A stretch of DNA of 64,000 nt, taken from contig JAQFVV010006245.1 in NCBI GenBank assembly GCA_028023455.1, positions 7,335,331-7,399,330 of the forward strand, in the 5' to 3' direction. Shown in pieces: positions 36,241 to 49,079 of the stretch; the first letter of the stretch is position 1; each line of letters opens with the position of its first letter. The translations under genes were made by a program, and so were the position numbers. The notes beneath the pieces were generated by a model. The model saw only the letters and a program-made list of their open reading frames with translations, had not been told where the DNA came from and ran no database searches. This stretch comes from Epiperipatus broadwayi. Taxonomy: Eukaryota > Onychophora > Udeonychophora > Euonychophora > Peripatidae.

Positions 36241-38627
36241 AGGATATGATGCTATTTAGTCCTTTATTGTAAAATCACACCTACATTTGATTGGACATTT
36301 AAATGAATGAATAATGGAAGGCTTTCTAAAACAGGTATTACAGTGAACTTGAACATGGATTTCATAAAAAAGGTAGACCCAGTCTACATTATAAGGATTA
36401 ATTCAAAGACATTCCAAACAAGTTCAATGTTAATTATTTTCATTGAAAAGATATGCAAAGAACAGGATATATTGGAGAACTGTAATTAGACATAATGTTG
36501 AAATATTTTCAGGAAGAAACGTTTTTTTCTGACGAAATTAAAAGACAGCATTATAAATTAACAAGTAAACAGTAAATTGGATCAGAATGTTCTATATATT
36601 GACATATTTGTGGTTCACAGATTGGTTTGTATAGTCATCACAAAACTTATTTTTAGAGTGGTTTTTTATCTCTCACCTTTTTTTTTCAAAGTTGGATCAT
36701 TTTTGAATGGTCATTTATTATTATTACATGCACATTTTAATTTGACTTATTTTAAAATAAAATTTTTTTTGACTTTCAGCTTACATATATATATAAAGTA
36801 TTTCACAAGTATAATTTTCAAAATAAACCTTTTAAAAAAAGTTTAATTTGTTCCTCATTCTTAAATGAAAAAATAAGATAAGGGAAAATTTTAAACACCA
36901 CAGTAATTAATTAATTTCGTCTTAACTTCCAGAATTATTTATGTAGTATAATAGTTAAGAATATTTAAATGAATGTTTGTGAACTGTAAATTGATTTTCT
37001 CTTAGTCGATCTTCCGTTTAATTAGTAATTTATTAAGCGTTATAATCTTCATCATGCCTGAGATTTTATGTTTTATTCAGGCTAGATTTAGGAAGATATG
37101 GAAGAGAATAACCATATAAAAATTGTTTTGGGAGACTTAGCTTTTCTTTAGCCGGAAACAGTGGCTATTGTTTTATACAATGTACCTCTATAACTTAGTA
37201 CGATTAATGTATACTATGATTAAGATTAAGAATATCAAGAAAATATAATGCAAGTAAGCACATGCTATAGAAACATAACTATTTAACATTTAATCAGTTT
37301 AATCTGGCTAGATAGCTGACATACTTTTCTCTTTGATTTTATTTATTAATCAATATTCTTTTTGATACTTGCGATGATTGCTCATCCTCATCACAATTGA
37401 TAACACCACTGCCAGTTAAAGAATTATGTCTTTGTTATCCATCATAAAAATAGTGTACCATATGGCTATTGATTGATATATTTAGTCATGTGATGTATTT
37501 GTTCTAATCATTGTCAGGGAACAACTTGCAAATTATGACTTATTTCACAACTTATTGTTGTATTACATTTGCAATAATGTGTATTTAGTATTTAGAAGCT
37601 TTAGGTTTATCTGTTTTATTCTATTACAATATATGTATATATAACTGACTACTTTGCAGATTATACTTGTGTATGCAAGACCAACATATCATTTTATCTA
37701 AGTTTGTGTTTTACTAACTACTTTTTTATGTTCTTCATGCCACTTATTTTAAGTCTTAGAAAGCAATGATATCTTACAATAACTGGCATAAAGCAGGTGA
37801 TAAATTATGCTATTAAAACAGCAATATGTAAACTAAAGTCATAATAAATTTATATTTGATTGCTTATAAATATTAAGGTGTTATTAATTAACTATCAGAT
37901 TACTTTAAATAAATATAAGATAATTAAACTATATTCTAGTGTAGTATTGCCCTATCTAGAAAATGTATAATTAATTTAGCAAACATTTTTATTAGATGGA
38001 TTGATTCTGTGAACCTTTTGTTTTCTAAGACACTAATTATTTGATAATATCAAAAACATTCCATTAATGGTGAGACCACATCTCTATAAACACATAATTT
38101 CAACATTTTCTTCATTGGTTGGATCTACAGTGTAAAATCACTGACAAATAAAGAAGAGATTTTGTTTCTCAATACATAGCAATGCTACTTTAACTTTCAG
38201 CATATTATAGATGTAGTTTGTGAAACTCTCCATCTTAGAGAGAAAATATTATGCTTGATGTAAATAAAAAGCATAAAAATGAGACATGGCATCAAATAAT
38301 ATAGATTCTAACCTGCAAACATGTATAATTTAATAGTTATGAGAATGAGTGCTATGCAAGCCAGATATTTACATACAACCAGGTGGATGCCACTTCTTAA
38401 TCTAGTTACAGAGACCTTAAAACATATAATTGAGGTGTATGTACAAGATATAAATGTTTCAAATCTTTATATTAGAATTTTAAAATAAGAGTAACCCAAT
38501 AAATAGATGACCCAAAATAAAATAGTGAACTAAATAAATTTAGAGATCAAGGACACCATGATAAATGATAACAATAATAATTTTATTGCACAAATTCTCA
38601 TTATGATAATTATAATTAATACATTAC
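36241..38627. other. No gene seen
   Basis: AT-rich DNA. The open frames here (36307-36489, 36577-36846, 38558-38746) are hydrophobic or low-complexity with no recognised homology. Confidence 0.5.
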
Positions 38628-38693
38628 ATAAAAATAACAAATACAGCAAATATCACATGATCACCATCTCTTATGCTAGCACACAACTGTTAT

Positions 38694-38887
38694 TAAACAG
38701 GCAAAACTCTCCATACCGTAGTGCCACCCTGTGCCAACCAGAGTAATCAATGGATGGCTGAAGGCTTATGCATATTGGATGAGTAGGCACTAGATGGGAA
38801 TTTTATGTACAAGCCTTCAGGCATCCATTGATTACTCTGGTTGGCACAGGATAGCACTACTGTATGGAGAGTTTTGCCTGTTTAATA
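38694..38887. repeat. Foldback element with ~73-bp arms
   Basis: AAACAGGCAAAACTCTCCAT.. at 38694-38767 is the inverse of 38815-38887, with about five mismatches and a ~47-bp loop. Outside the arms, the direct repeat AAAAATAACAAATACAG(C/T)A occurs at about 38629 and 38886, which may be a target duplication or an older repeat. Confidence 0.85.
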
Positions 38888-39455
38888 AAAATAACAAATA
38901 CAGTAAATTAATAAATATACACTCCTTATCTACTTTCAATAATAATTTTACAATTTTAGCAAGAATATTTTACATATTTTAAACAATCAAATTGATGAAC
39001 TATTATAAAATAGTATTTTAATACCTTTTATTAGTATTTATTCTTATATGATAATTGAAATAATTTAACATAGTTATTATTTACTGTGCTTTTGAGTTGG
39101 ATATTGTATATCTCACTAAGAGTTAACAATACTTAACTGTTCCCATATGATAAAGATTAAAAATACATACCTATAATCCTGTTTATTAACCAAATATAAT
39201 CATTTAACTAAAATAATTATCGTTGTAATAGATTTGCATATGCATATTATGCATTAATTCATATATTATTATTATTATTTATATTTACTAAACATAACTC
39301 TTATTAAGATTACTTTACAAAGAATTCATCATAAAATTATTTTTTATAGATTAAAAATAATGCAACATTGAATAAAAGTTATTAATTGTTCTCATATATA
39401 CATTATTTGGACCCACAGTAATTTCTTGAAGCTGATAAAATAATAATTGAGTAGA

Positions 39456-39547
39456 ATTATTATTATTGTTGTTGTTGTTATTGTTGTTATTATTATTATT
39501 ACTACTACTACTACTACTACTACTATTATTATTATTATTATTATTAT
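39456..39547. repeat. (ATT)n/(GTT)n/(ACT)n microsatellite
   Basis: Trinucleotide runs change unit twice. They lie at the 3' end (minus strand) of the LINE remnant at 39548-41250, after TACGATAAATAAATAAA, as LINE tails often do. Confidence 0.95.
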
Positions 39548-39824
39548 TTCAATTTATTTATTTATCGTACAAAACTACAGTATTAAGCCAATTACAGAAT
39601 TGCATCATAACAAATATACAGTAATATACATAAATGAGTATAAATAGCAAATTGTTAATATAATTATATGACATATTTTTTTTATAGGATAAGTAACACA
39701 TTTAAAAATCTAAAGTTAAAATATTTTCATTAGTAAAATCATTATTATAGATAATAATTCATTCATTCATTTAAGTGCCAAACACCAGCATACATCCAAT
39801 TACAGTTAACACATTAAACAACAA

Positions 39825-39855
<31 letters not shown>

Positions 39856-41250
39856 AAGGGATAAACATAATATACATAATATAATAATAAAAAATAACAA
39901 CCAATTTAACATATATATATATATGTCCACAGATGGCGTCCTACCAAAAATCATATATATATATATGTGTGTGTGTGTGTGTAAACAAAATCAATTTAAA
40001 CCAATCAATAATTGCATTTAAGTTTAATATCATTACAAAATTGATTATAATCTAAATTGAAGTGATTAATATTACTACAAATCTGATTATATAAAGATGG
40101 TAGCCTAAAAAAAGGAGAAAATTTAAGAACATTGGAATGGCAAGTTTTAATGTAACAAACAGAAGCAGACTGAGTATCAGGCACATGAGATCTAATTATA
40201 ATAATAGATATTGTGTTAGATAAAAGAACAATTTTATAAAGATATTTAAAATCTATATTTTCTTCTAGAAGAAAGATGAACAACAATTGTATTTCCCAGG
40301 AAAACATATCTGGAAAACTTATTGGACATTGATTGTAATAAATTACATCCCTATTTAAAGCTAGGATTCCAAATGATTGAACAATATTTAATGATGGAAA
40401 GAACCACTGACAAAAATAATTTGAAATTTTGTATCATCACTGAAATGATAACCATATTTTAGAATGGCACCTATAATTTTTAAAGTCTTACCAATAATCA
40501 TTTCCACACAAGGAAGGATCCTTTGCTAGAAAATAGAACTCCCATATCTTTTTGGGAGTCAACAGAATTAATTTTGTGAGAATTAATAAAATAAAAAAAA
40601 TGTAAAACCAGATTTTTTAGAGTATGAGACCAAGGAACATTTACTAAAATTAACAGTCATATTATTTAGATCACACCAAGCACTAAAATTATCTATATCC
40701 TATTGAAGGAGAGTGCAATCAATCAATCACTGATGTGATTCTTCTAAAATTTTTACAGTTATCAGCATAGCACAAAAGATAATAGGATTTTAAACAATCC
40801 TTAAGATCATTCATATAAATGTTAAAAAGCATAGGTGCTAAAATACTATGCTGATGAACTCACAAATTACATTCAAAATTAGATGGAGTATTATTAAATT
40901 TGATATATATGCAGTACTACCACGAAGAAAGAATTGAAACCAATAAATAAGTTTAGTAGAAAAACCCATTTGATATAATTTGTGAAAAAGAATGCTATGG
41001 TCTACTTTATCGAAAGCTTTTGATAAATCAAAATAAATCACATCAAACCTTTGCTGATCTTCAATTGCATGTGCTATATGATCATAAAATGTTAGCAAAT
41101 TAGTTTCTACAGATGTATTAGGAATAAAACTATGCTGTGAAGAAAAAATGAGTTTATTAACATCTAAAATAGTTTTATTACAAACACACTTTGCAAAAAT
41201 TCTAGCAATAGTATGTAAAACAGAAATAGATCTATAGTTATTAACACAGT
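39548..41250 (-). pseudogene. CR1/Jockey-like LINE, 5'-truncated RT and 3' UTR
   Basis: Minus-strand reading begins NNYRSISVLHTIARIF. The frame 41098-40838 has HAIEDQQRFDVIYFDLSKAF followed by DKVDHSILFHKLYQMGF, a textbook RT motif A region. Motif C survives as CYADN (YADD with the last Asp lost), then DIDNFSAWCDLNNMTVNFSK. The C-terminal frame 40307-40005 has DTQSASVCYIKTCHSNVLKF then SPFFRLPSLYNQI, the usual CR1/Jockey C-terminal block. The 3' UTR follows, with (AATA)n near 39830-39856 and a TACGATAAATAAATAAA end near 39560. Stops and frameshifts abound. Its 5' side abuts the tail of another LINE at about 41251. Confidence 0.8.
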
Positions 41251-42899
41251 TATTATTATTATTACTATCATCATCATCATCTTTATTAATTATTTGGGTT
41301 ACATAGCATTATGTAACATTGATTATAAGGGTTACAGGTGAAATCATGTTGTATAGGTTTTTATATTAGGTTTCAAGGTATATTTTTTCACAAATGTTAC
41401 TACTAATTTTGATACTGAGATGGACATCAAGTTCAATCATTAAAGACTTAAAAAACAGTTCAATATAAAACTCACTTTCATAGATAGATAGATATGATTT
41501 AAGATTATAACATCTGGCAGCATATTAAAAGTTATTTACAGTCACTAAATTAATCTTGATTGTTGTTTTTTTAACTGTTAATCCTGTAAATAAGTATACT
41601 AGGAAGGTAACTTATAATTCATGTGGCATAAAATCTAGCTTTGAGTGCTATACAATGAACAAAATTAATTCAGAACAGAGTTACATATGTTAACAGCTGG
41701 TAGACTGTAGAGAGTAAATTCTGTAGTCTAATGGTGGATGGAGTTGAAGACAATTAGTGAAGGTAAGTTTTGTTAAGTAATGGATAGAATCATTCAATAC
41801 TATTCAATGTGGTTATTGTTGGATAATGATCTATTATAAATTGGGTGGTTGTTTTAGAAGTGATAAAGTGGTAGCAAAAATGTCTGGGTGTGCAGTATTG
41901 TTGTTGCAGGTCTTGATTTGTTGGAGCTTAATGATTATATTGCTGGGTGTCTTCTGGGGTTGTTGACAATGGCAAAGATGCAGCGAGTGCACCAGAAGGC
42001 ATACAGAGTAAATGTCATTGCATGTGTTGTGGGTGAAGGTATCTTCCAATAGACTTGAATTAGCTGTTGTGTAGATGCAACTAGTCATCTGTATGTATTT
42101 AGCATGATAGTCCTTATTTGATTGAGGACTTGACACTGCTGAAAGAGATGTTGTTGAGTTTTCTCTGCCACATTATATAAAATGTGGAATGAATTTATAT
42201 TTTTATATAGATGGTGATACTGGAGAAAATGTAAGGTTGGCAGTGCATGTAGGTTAAAAACTAGGAAATCAAAAAAATTTAGGCTCCACGGACCATCTTT
42301 TGAAAAAGTCCAGTAGCTGGCAGTTATTGATACCAAGCATGGGAGAAGGATGATTTTTATTGGACTCCAGATATAATATAGCATATGTTTGCCTGTATGT
42401 ATATTTATTAATCATGGGAAATTTTGATCAGTTGGATGCTGGTAGGATTTATTGGCAAAGTATGGTGAGAAATGAAGCTGATATAGGGGAAGGGCTATCA
42501 GTAGTGCTTACTTGTAACAGTGATCATAGTGCTGAGAACTTTTTGAACAATTAATGTAATTGAATTAATGATTTTTGGATATAGAACATTTGGGTGCTGT
42601 GGAGGCCCTGACCATTATTAATGAATGAGTGACTAATTCTCTTAACTGAGATTGGATTGATCCTGTTTTCCTGCCCTATAGTAGCTTATTGCATAGGGAG
42701 GAGATGGCAGAATTAAATATATTTTGAAAATTTTAACAGTAAGCAAATAAATATGTAATCTTAGTCTAAATACGTGAATGTTTGCATAAAGAGAGAGATA
42801 ATCTTTGGAAAAGAAGTTGGTAATCTGTGTGGCATTTTCTTTAAGCTTGTTTTATAATGTATACTTCATCATAAGTGAGCCCATGTAAAATGGAAAGCC

Positions 42900-43860
42900 T
42901 AAGAAAAAGGTTAACTTTCCCTGGAATATTTGAGTGTATGGTTTGTTGGTGTATATAAACCATGCTTTATATTAATTGAGTATGCTTTGCAATATGGTGT
43001 TATGCTTATGAGATGCAAGATGACAGTGATATTATCCATGTATCCTATGTATGGAATATATTGGTGAGTATGTATAATTTGGATGCCTGAAAATGTCTGT
43101 TATATATGATTTAATAGGGGATTTATGTAGAAAATCAATAGCAGTGCACTAAGAGATGAGCTTTGGAAGATGGATTGTGTAGGTGTAAATGATGATGAAC
43201 TTTTCCCATTAAGAATGATATATATCCCTCTGCTCTGCAGTAAGTTGATAATTAAGAAACACAGAGTTTTTGGAATTGTAGTGTTAGCTAGCTTATCAAT
43301 CATAATGGGAATTGACACAAATGCAGACTCTATATAGCTGAACTGCAATTGGAACATGTTTTTCAGTCTTGCACTCAGTTCAGGACTGCTTTCAAAACCA
43401 GAGCAGCCTGTATGGCAGAAGAGCTTTTTTTGTAAACTGCATATTGGAAATTAGTGAAATAGGTGTGTCTCTAGATGATCCTTTACAACTTTTTTCACTA
43501 TCTTAATTTCCAGTGGCCACATGGAAATTGGACAAAGATTGTCAAAAGTAGCAGTTAAGCCTAGTTTTTTGGTAAATGGTACAATTAAGATTGGATATAG
43601 GTCTTTGATGTCATATGACCTTTGAGTTAGATAATTTGTCAGGCCACAGAGGTATAATTTAGAAAAGTGCCTAAGATGGCAAAAATAAAAGCAGGATTCC
43701 ATTAGAACCTGGGTAACATGAGTTATTTATTATGGCAAGCTTGTCAGAAAATTGTACTATTTGGAATGGGGTATTGGCATCAGGTAGCTCAAATAAGTTT
43801 GAAGGTGATGTGAATGATAACTTCTGCTTGAAATATTGATATATAGGATTAATCATGTTA
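42900..43860 (-). pseudogene. LINE reverse transcriptase remnant
   Basis: The frame 43702-43451 has VPFTKKLGLTATFDNLCPIS (finger block 'vPi.Kk......N.RPIS') then KIVKKVVKDHLETHLF. The frame 43357-43100 has YIILNGKSSSSFTPTQSIFQ, with SSSLSALLL matching motif B ('gv.QGs.lSp.LF'). Near 43070 YMDNITVI replaces Y(V/A)DD. The active site is lost. Confidence 0.65.
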
Positions 43861-44219
43861 TAGTATTACACATATTACCATCAACTAGGAGTGCCATAGG
43901 AACTTTTAGTGTGAATGGTTGGCCCAGGGCATCCTAAGTTCATGTATGTTGCTGAGTAAAATAAATTTTTCTTTTCTTGGCAAGATAATAAGTTCGTTGC
44001 TGGTTTTTTGATAAGCCTGGGAAAGTGAATTTAATTGTTGATAAGTATGATGTGCAGAATTCATTAATGTAATCCTTGTATGCAACTCATAGACCACTGC
44101 CAAAAGTTGAAAGGTGGAAGTGAACTGCATGTGAGATGTTGGGTATTAAATGATATTATATGTATAAAGGTAAAGTAATGAATGACTGTGATATGTAGTT
44201 CATCAAGATTCAGGATAAA

Positions 44220-44860
44220 TTATTATTCGAAATGGTCACAGAAAGGAGTAGGATTAACATCAAGTTGATTTAAATGATGTAGAATTAGTAAGTAAAAGCA
44301 AAGATTGATGAATGATGCTTTCTGCTTACTATGGAATGTGATAGAGTTGGAAAGCAAAAAGCCTTGACCACTCATAAGTGAAAAAGTTATTAGATAAAGC
44401 CACCTTGATATGAATGTTTGATAATCAAGATTAAAATCTCCCATTAAAACAGTTGGATGAAATGAAGAGGTGAGCAAGGAGTTAATTATAAAAATAATCA
44501 TCAAAATAATAGTATTACCAGGAGGGATATATTCAAATATAATATTTAGTGTTGTATTATGGCTGCAAAATGTGGTGATCAAAAGATTTAAATCTAGATA
44601 AATAATCTTGAATGATGAAAATGGGAATCTGGGAGTGATATAAAACCAGTTGCAGCTGAGGGTAAAGATGTGTCCCTGGAGCAGGCTCAGAAGCCCTGTA
44701 TATTGGAGTAAGCAGCAAGGTCAGTGTGGAATACATTGTATATTTTCTTCTTAAGCAATCCAAGCATGTGATGTTGCATATTGCTTATCAATTTTTTTAA
44801 CTGACTAAGTTTAGACAATGAGTTTATACCTCAAACATTAAGTGCAGTAATTTTTAGTTT
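44220..44860 (-). pseudogene. LINE APE-type endonuclease remnant
   Basis: The start reads KLKITALNV.GINSLSKLSQ (N-terminal 'l.i...N..g' block with the catalytic Asn). Then come IIQDYLSRFKSFDHHILQP and PTVLMGDFNLDYQ (the GDFN motif at about 44450), ending CDHFE in place of SDH(R). Several stops are present. This nicks target DNA in live LINEs, but here it is inactive. Confidence 0.7.
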
Positions 44861-45189
44861 CATTTATTAGGGATTTTTAGGATAATTAATTCTAGTCATC
44901 AGTCATGATGGGTGTAAATGTTTTCAGGAAGTTCTGGTTATATAATTGTGAATTTATAATGGTGATTGATCAGTAGCTAACAATATTTCCAGCCCAACTG
45001 TTGAGTGTATTTGTTGTTTATGGGAGGTAGAGATATATTGTTTTATGGAATCATCTAATAGTCATTCAGTTTGCATGAGGATATAATTGGTTTCTACAGA
45101 ATCCATGTCCAGCATCAACAGGTCAAAACACATCTGTTTTTGCTCTTTTAAATTGCTGTCTTTTTGAGGAACATTGAGGCTTTCTTTTT

Positions 45190-46711
45190 ATTTCATTAGA
45201 AGTGTTGGGAGGAGAGATGGCAGGTATAGGTGGTAAACATGTACAAATTGTCTCCATGATTTATGTTGACATTTTATTATAAATAGTATGGTCATTATTA
45301 TGTGTATAAATATAAGAGCTTCTGGGACAGTATTAACCTTATCTGAGGCAGTGCTGGTTGTTGCATTGGGAGAAGTTTTGGAAACAATATTATCTGAGTC
45401 AGGGAATGTTTGGACATCAATTGAGTTGGCATGATTATCATTATCTGTCTCATGGATTGTCAAATCAATAGATGGTGAAGTAAGGTTAAGAATGGATGAG
45501 TGTATAGATTAGGTAGTCTGTGCATGGATAAAATCTTGATTATTTATGAATTTAATCATAAAAAGATTTGCTATTCACTGCTTTGTAGACTTGGGGTTTT
45601 AGGTGATCTGCTGGTTTTCCTAAAAGTGAAGTTTGGAGATTAACATATAGTACCACTAAATGACCCTGCTGGTGACAGGGGTAACACTGGGGTTTCAATT
45701 CTCTGATATATAGGCACAGGGTAGTTTCTTTATCAAGAATTTTGGAATCAATGTCAAGATGCAGTTGTTCTTTGAAATCATAGATGTTACTAGGTATGGG
45801 TATAGGGTATCCTTTAAATATATGGGGTGAAAAACCAATTTTGCCAAATGGTTGTCTCATACACTGGAAATCTTGACTGTGTATTCCAAGTAGGTGTTTT
45901 TTGAGTATCCCTTTAATAGAGTTGTAGCAACTTGGATCCATTGTAATTAAGGCCATTTCCAAGTGTTTTTATATGTTTGAAATTGGTCTCTCTGTGTGGT
46001 CTGAAAGAACTCGAAATACCTGGGATTTGGATGGTTTGCAATATGTGGAATAGTATCTCACAGCCCATGCAAGGATATTGCATCAAATAATAATTGCCTA
46101 TGAAATTTGTCTAGAGAAATATTAATGTCTGTAGCAGATATAATTATGGATCTAGTAGAAAAAAATCTTATAAAAGTTGCAAATAATATCTTGGGATTGA
46201 ATTGTGTCATTGGTTGTCATAAGAGAATCTATGTTTCAAACTGGAGAGGGGGATGATTGTGCTTCTTGGATATTAAAGTCCAGATCTCTGATATCATTAT
46301 GGGTGGTTTTTCTACATGTTGGACCTAATTTGGGAAATAGTTGACATATTGTTACTTTTATTATTAATATCTATTGATTATTTTCCCTGCTGATCTGTTG
46401 AGGGTTAATTTTAGTAACATTAGCATACATTTGTATTATCTTTGAATCTTGGAATTCAGTGTTAGTGAAATTAGAAGTGGTTGAAATATTGTTACTCTTA
46501 TTATTTGTAACTATTGGATTATTATTACTTTTGCTACTGATCTGGTATTACTTTTAGCATCATTGGTATCTGTTTGCATTATCAATGAACTTTGGAACTC
46601 AGCGTTAATGAAATTGGCGCCAGCCACCTTGTCATGTGACAGCTTAGTCGCCATATTAAACAGCAAATTATCGTTAGACAAATTACTTATTTTGTAAACT
46701 TTAAATGTCAA
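45190..46711 (-). pseudogene. LINE ORF1 (gag-like) remnant
   Basis: It starts with a frame 46711-46511 (MATKLSHDKVAGANF). A 136-residue frame (45962-45552) contains HLLGIHSQDFQCMRQPFGKI, then LKPQCYPCHQQGHLVVLY. The latter fits a CCHC zinc knuckle (C..C...GH....C) with its final Cys lost. This is the nucleic-acid-binding ORF1 protein of a LINE. An internal duplication lies at 46350-46620. It is upstream of the endonuclease on the same strand, as expected. Confidence 0.65.
46350..46620. repeat. ~140-bp tandem duplication inside LINE ORF1
   Basis: TTGAAATATTGTTACT..TTATT occurs twice (about 46340 and 46480), each followed by CTGATCTG, TTTTAG.A.CATT and TTGGAA(T/C)TCAG.GTTA. The two units are diverged at roughly one position in six, by eye. 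Confidence 0.7.
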
Positions 46712-46720
46712 ATTTAGATA

Positions 46721-47360
46721 AATTTGATAAATGAGTTATCAAGCAACTAAAGACAAAATTTTTATACTAAGAGATAAGAATTTTATCTTGTCAAATGAAA
46801 GCTTTAAATGATTTTTAAGCAAATAAAACTGAGTTGTTGATTATTCACTAATAATCCATATTCAATTTTGTTTTTAAACAATATTTTTTATCCTTTTTAC
46901 TTCCTTGTTCATCAGAATATTCTAACTTATGATATCCATTCATTTTGAAATGAGAAATTTATATTACATAATACTAATCCATGTTAGATTTTTAATTTCT
47001 AAGAGAGAGTTATATTGTATAATTTCATTATTTCACATTAATTCCTTCATCCAATCTCCTGAAAAATGTTATAAAATGAGTAAATAAATCCCTTCTCTGA
47101 CATTAATTTAACAATCCATATTTGGTTTCCTGAACACTAAAATATATGATTATTATTAAAGTTCATTTTTAAAAATGGGAGATTTGAAAATACATTTTAT
47201 CCATTTCAATGTATTCTTCTTACTTTTTTTAATGCTCTTTTATCAAGCAGGTGATAATTTCAGTAAATTTTATTACTTTTCCCTTCTTAAATCTAGCGTT
47301 CATATAAATTGACTAATTTACATAAATAAAAATAACATAAAGAAAAAATATTTTTACCCA
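46721..47360. other. No gene seen
   Basis: AT-rich DNA between the LINE 5' end and the 47.4-kb repeat family. Confidence 0.5.
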
Positions 47361-48000
47361 GACTTCCAAGCTCCCTTTAGTCATCTGCTTCATCTTATAC
47401 AACAACAAATATACCCAACCACATGCAAGTGAAAAAGATAAATAATCTCCAAGCACTCATCAATTGGTCTGTATCATCTTCTCTCCCCTCCACCCCCACA
47501 CACATATAATCAGAACTCGGTTTATATTAGGATAGTAAATCTTCAAACTTTAATGGACAGGCTTCAACCATCTCCATTCTCTAACTTTTTAGCTATCCAT
47601 ATCATTGAAAATCTGATGATGGTATGTTCAAAGCCCTTGTTTTCCAATTCTATTGTCATGTCCATGTTGACCATAAGTTATTGTGACCTCTCATATGTAG
47701 GACCTTAAGTCCTTTTAAATACACAGAAGAGGATGGACATATTCAGCCGGTATTCGATTGAGTATGTAATATATAAATAAATGTATAGTATATATACTTT
47801 AAATTAGATGTAATTAGAGGGGATTTGAAGCCAGACCTTCAGGTTCCCTTTAGTCATCTGCCCATCTTATATAACAGATATAAACAACCACGGACGTGAA
47901 AAAGATAAATGATCAATATACGTACTTTATGCTGAACCAGTACTCATCAGTTGGTCCGGGTCATCTTCCACTCACACACATATATAATCAGTGTTCAGTT
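47361..48000 (+). repeat. Repeat family R47, copies 1 and 2 (direct)
   Basis: Copy 1 (47361-47715) has TTTAATGGACAGGCTTCAAC, then AAAATCTGATGATGG, then CATGTTGACC. Copy 2 (about 47833-48000) is its left half only (CCCTTTAGTCATCTG, GTGAAAAAGATAAATGATC, CATCAGTTGGTC). Both are diverged versions of the arms at 48322-49078. No coding sequence was recognised. Confidence 0.75.
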
Positions 48001-48321
48001 ATTACATGTAATTTAAAGTATATATTACTATTCTTGTAATTATATAAAAAATATTTTTTATAAATTGTGATAATAAATATTTAATAATCTAAAACAACAA
48101 CAATTCTTTTTATTTATTTTAAATAGCAAACAACAATATTAATTTTATAAAAGATTTTAATATTGATATGCATATTTTTTATAATTATCTATTTATTAAA
48201 ATATGCACATACATCATTTAGTAACCAGGTTACTTATCCATAGCCAATATGAATTATCATTCTCTATTAACTATATTTTAAATGATTTTTTTGAATAATA
48301 AAATTACTAATATAGCTTTTA

Positions 48322-49078
48322 AGGTATATGAGCACAGACTTTCACACAACTCTCCACTCTATCTCATAACACTGATACACTTGAACACATGTATGTTGAA
48401 AAGATAATCACCAATACATGTATTTCATGCTAAACCAGCAATCATCTTGGTCCAGATTATCATCTCTACACAGATATGCAAAAAGTGCTCAGATATATAT
48501 TAGGATAGCCAATCTTCATACTTTAATGGACAGGCTTCAATCCACTCCACACTCCAACTCTTCAACCATCCATCCAATTAAAAATCTGATGATAGAATGC
48601 TCAAAGGCCACCCTGAGGCTGAGATTCTTGTCACACCCATGTTGACCTAAAATCAAATTAATCTGATCCCTCATGTACAGGACATAATCCATTTAATATA
48701 TATACAAGGGATTTGAGGGGTCAGATTGACTTTAGGTCAACATGGGTGTGACAAGAATCTCGGCCTCAAGGTGACCTTTGAGCATTCCATCATCAGATTT
48801 TCAATTGGATGGACAGTTAAAGAGTTGGAAGGTGGAGTGGATTGAAGCCTGCCATTAAAGTATGAAGATTGGCTGTCTTAATATATACCTGAGCACTTCT
48901 TGCATATATGTGTAGAGATGATAATCTGGACCAACTGATGATTGCTGGTTTAGCATGAAATACGTGTATTGGTGATTATTTATCTTTTTGACATATATGT
49001 GTTCAAGTGTATCAGTGTTATCAGATAGAGTGGAGAATGGTGGGTTTTCTGTGAAAGGCTGTGCTCATGTACCCTATA
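48322..49078. repeat. Repeat family R47, ~350-bp inverted repeat
   Basis: The left arm (48322-48672) and right arm (48712-49078) are reverse complements at about 90% identity by eye, with a ~40-bp AT-rich loop. Shared parts include CTTTAATGGACAGGCTTCAA, AATCTGATGATGGAATGCTC, and TGTCACACCCATGTTGACCT. The minor frame at 48418-48645 is a translation of the left arm and not a gene. A transcript across this locus would form a very long hairpin. Confidence 0.9.
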
Positions 49079-49079
49079 T

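Larger units (their letters stand above)
41251..46720 (-). mobile_element. Near-complete decayed LINE with ORF1 and ORF2
   Basis: On the minus strand the order is ORF1 (46711 to about 45190), endonuclease (about 44860-44220), RT (about 43700-42900), C-terminal region (about 42384-41834), 3' UTR, and a tail of (GAT)n(AAT)n at 41251-41285. Length of about 5.4 kb is normal for a two-ORF LINE. All frames carry many stops. It ends exactly where the CR1/Jockey-like fragment begins. Confidence 0.75.

Noticed and set aside
48590-48640. Hammerhead ribozyme in the R47 repeats
   Set aside because: CTGATGA is present, but the second box reads GAGA, with extra unpaired bases on both sides of stem II, so it does not meet the consensus.
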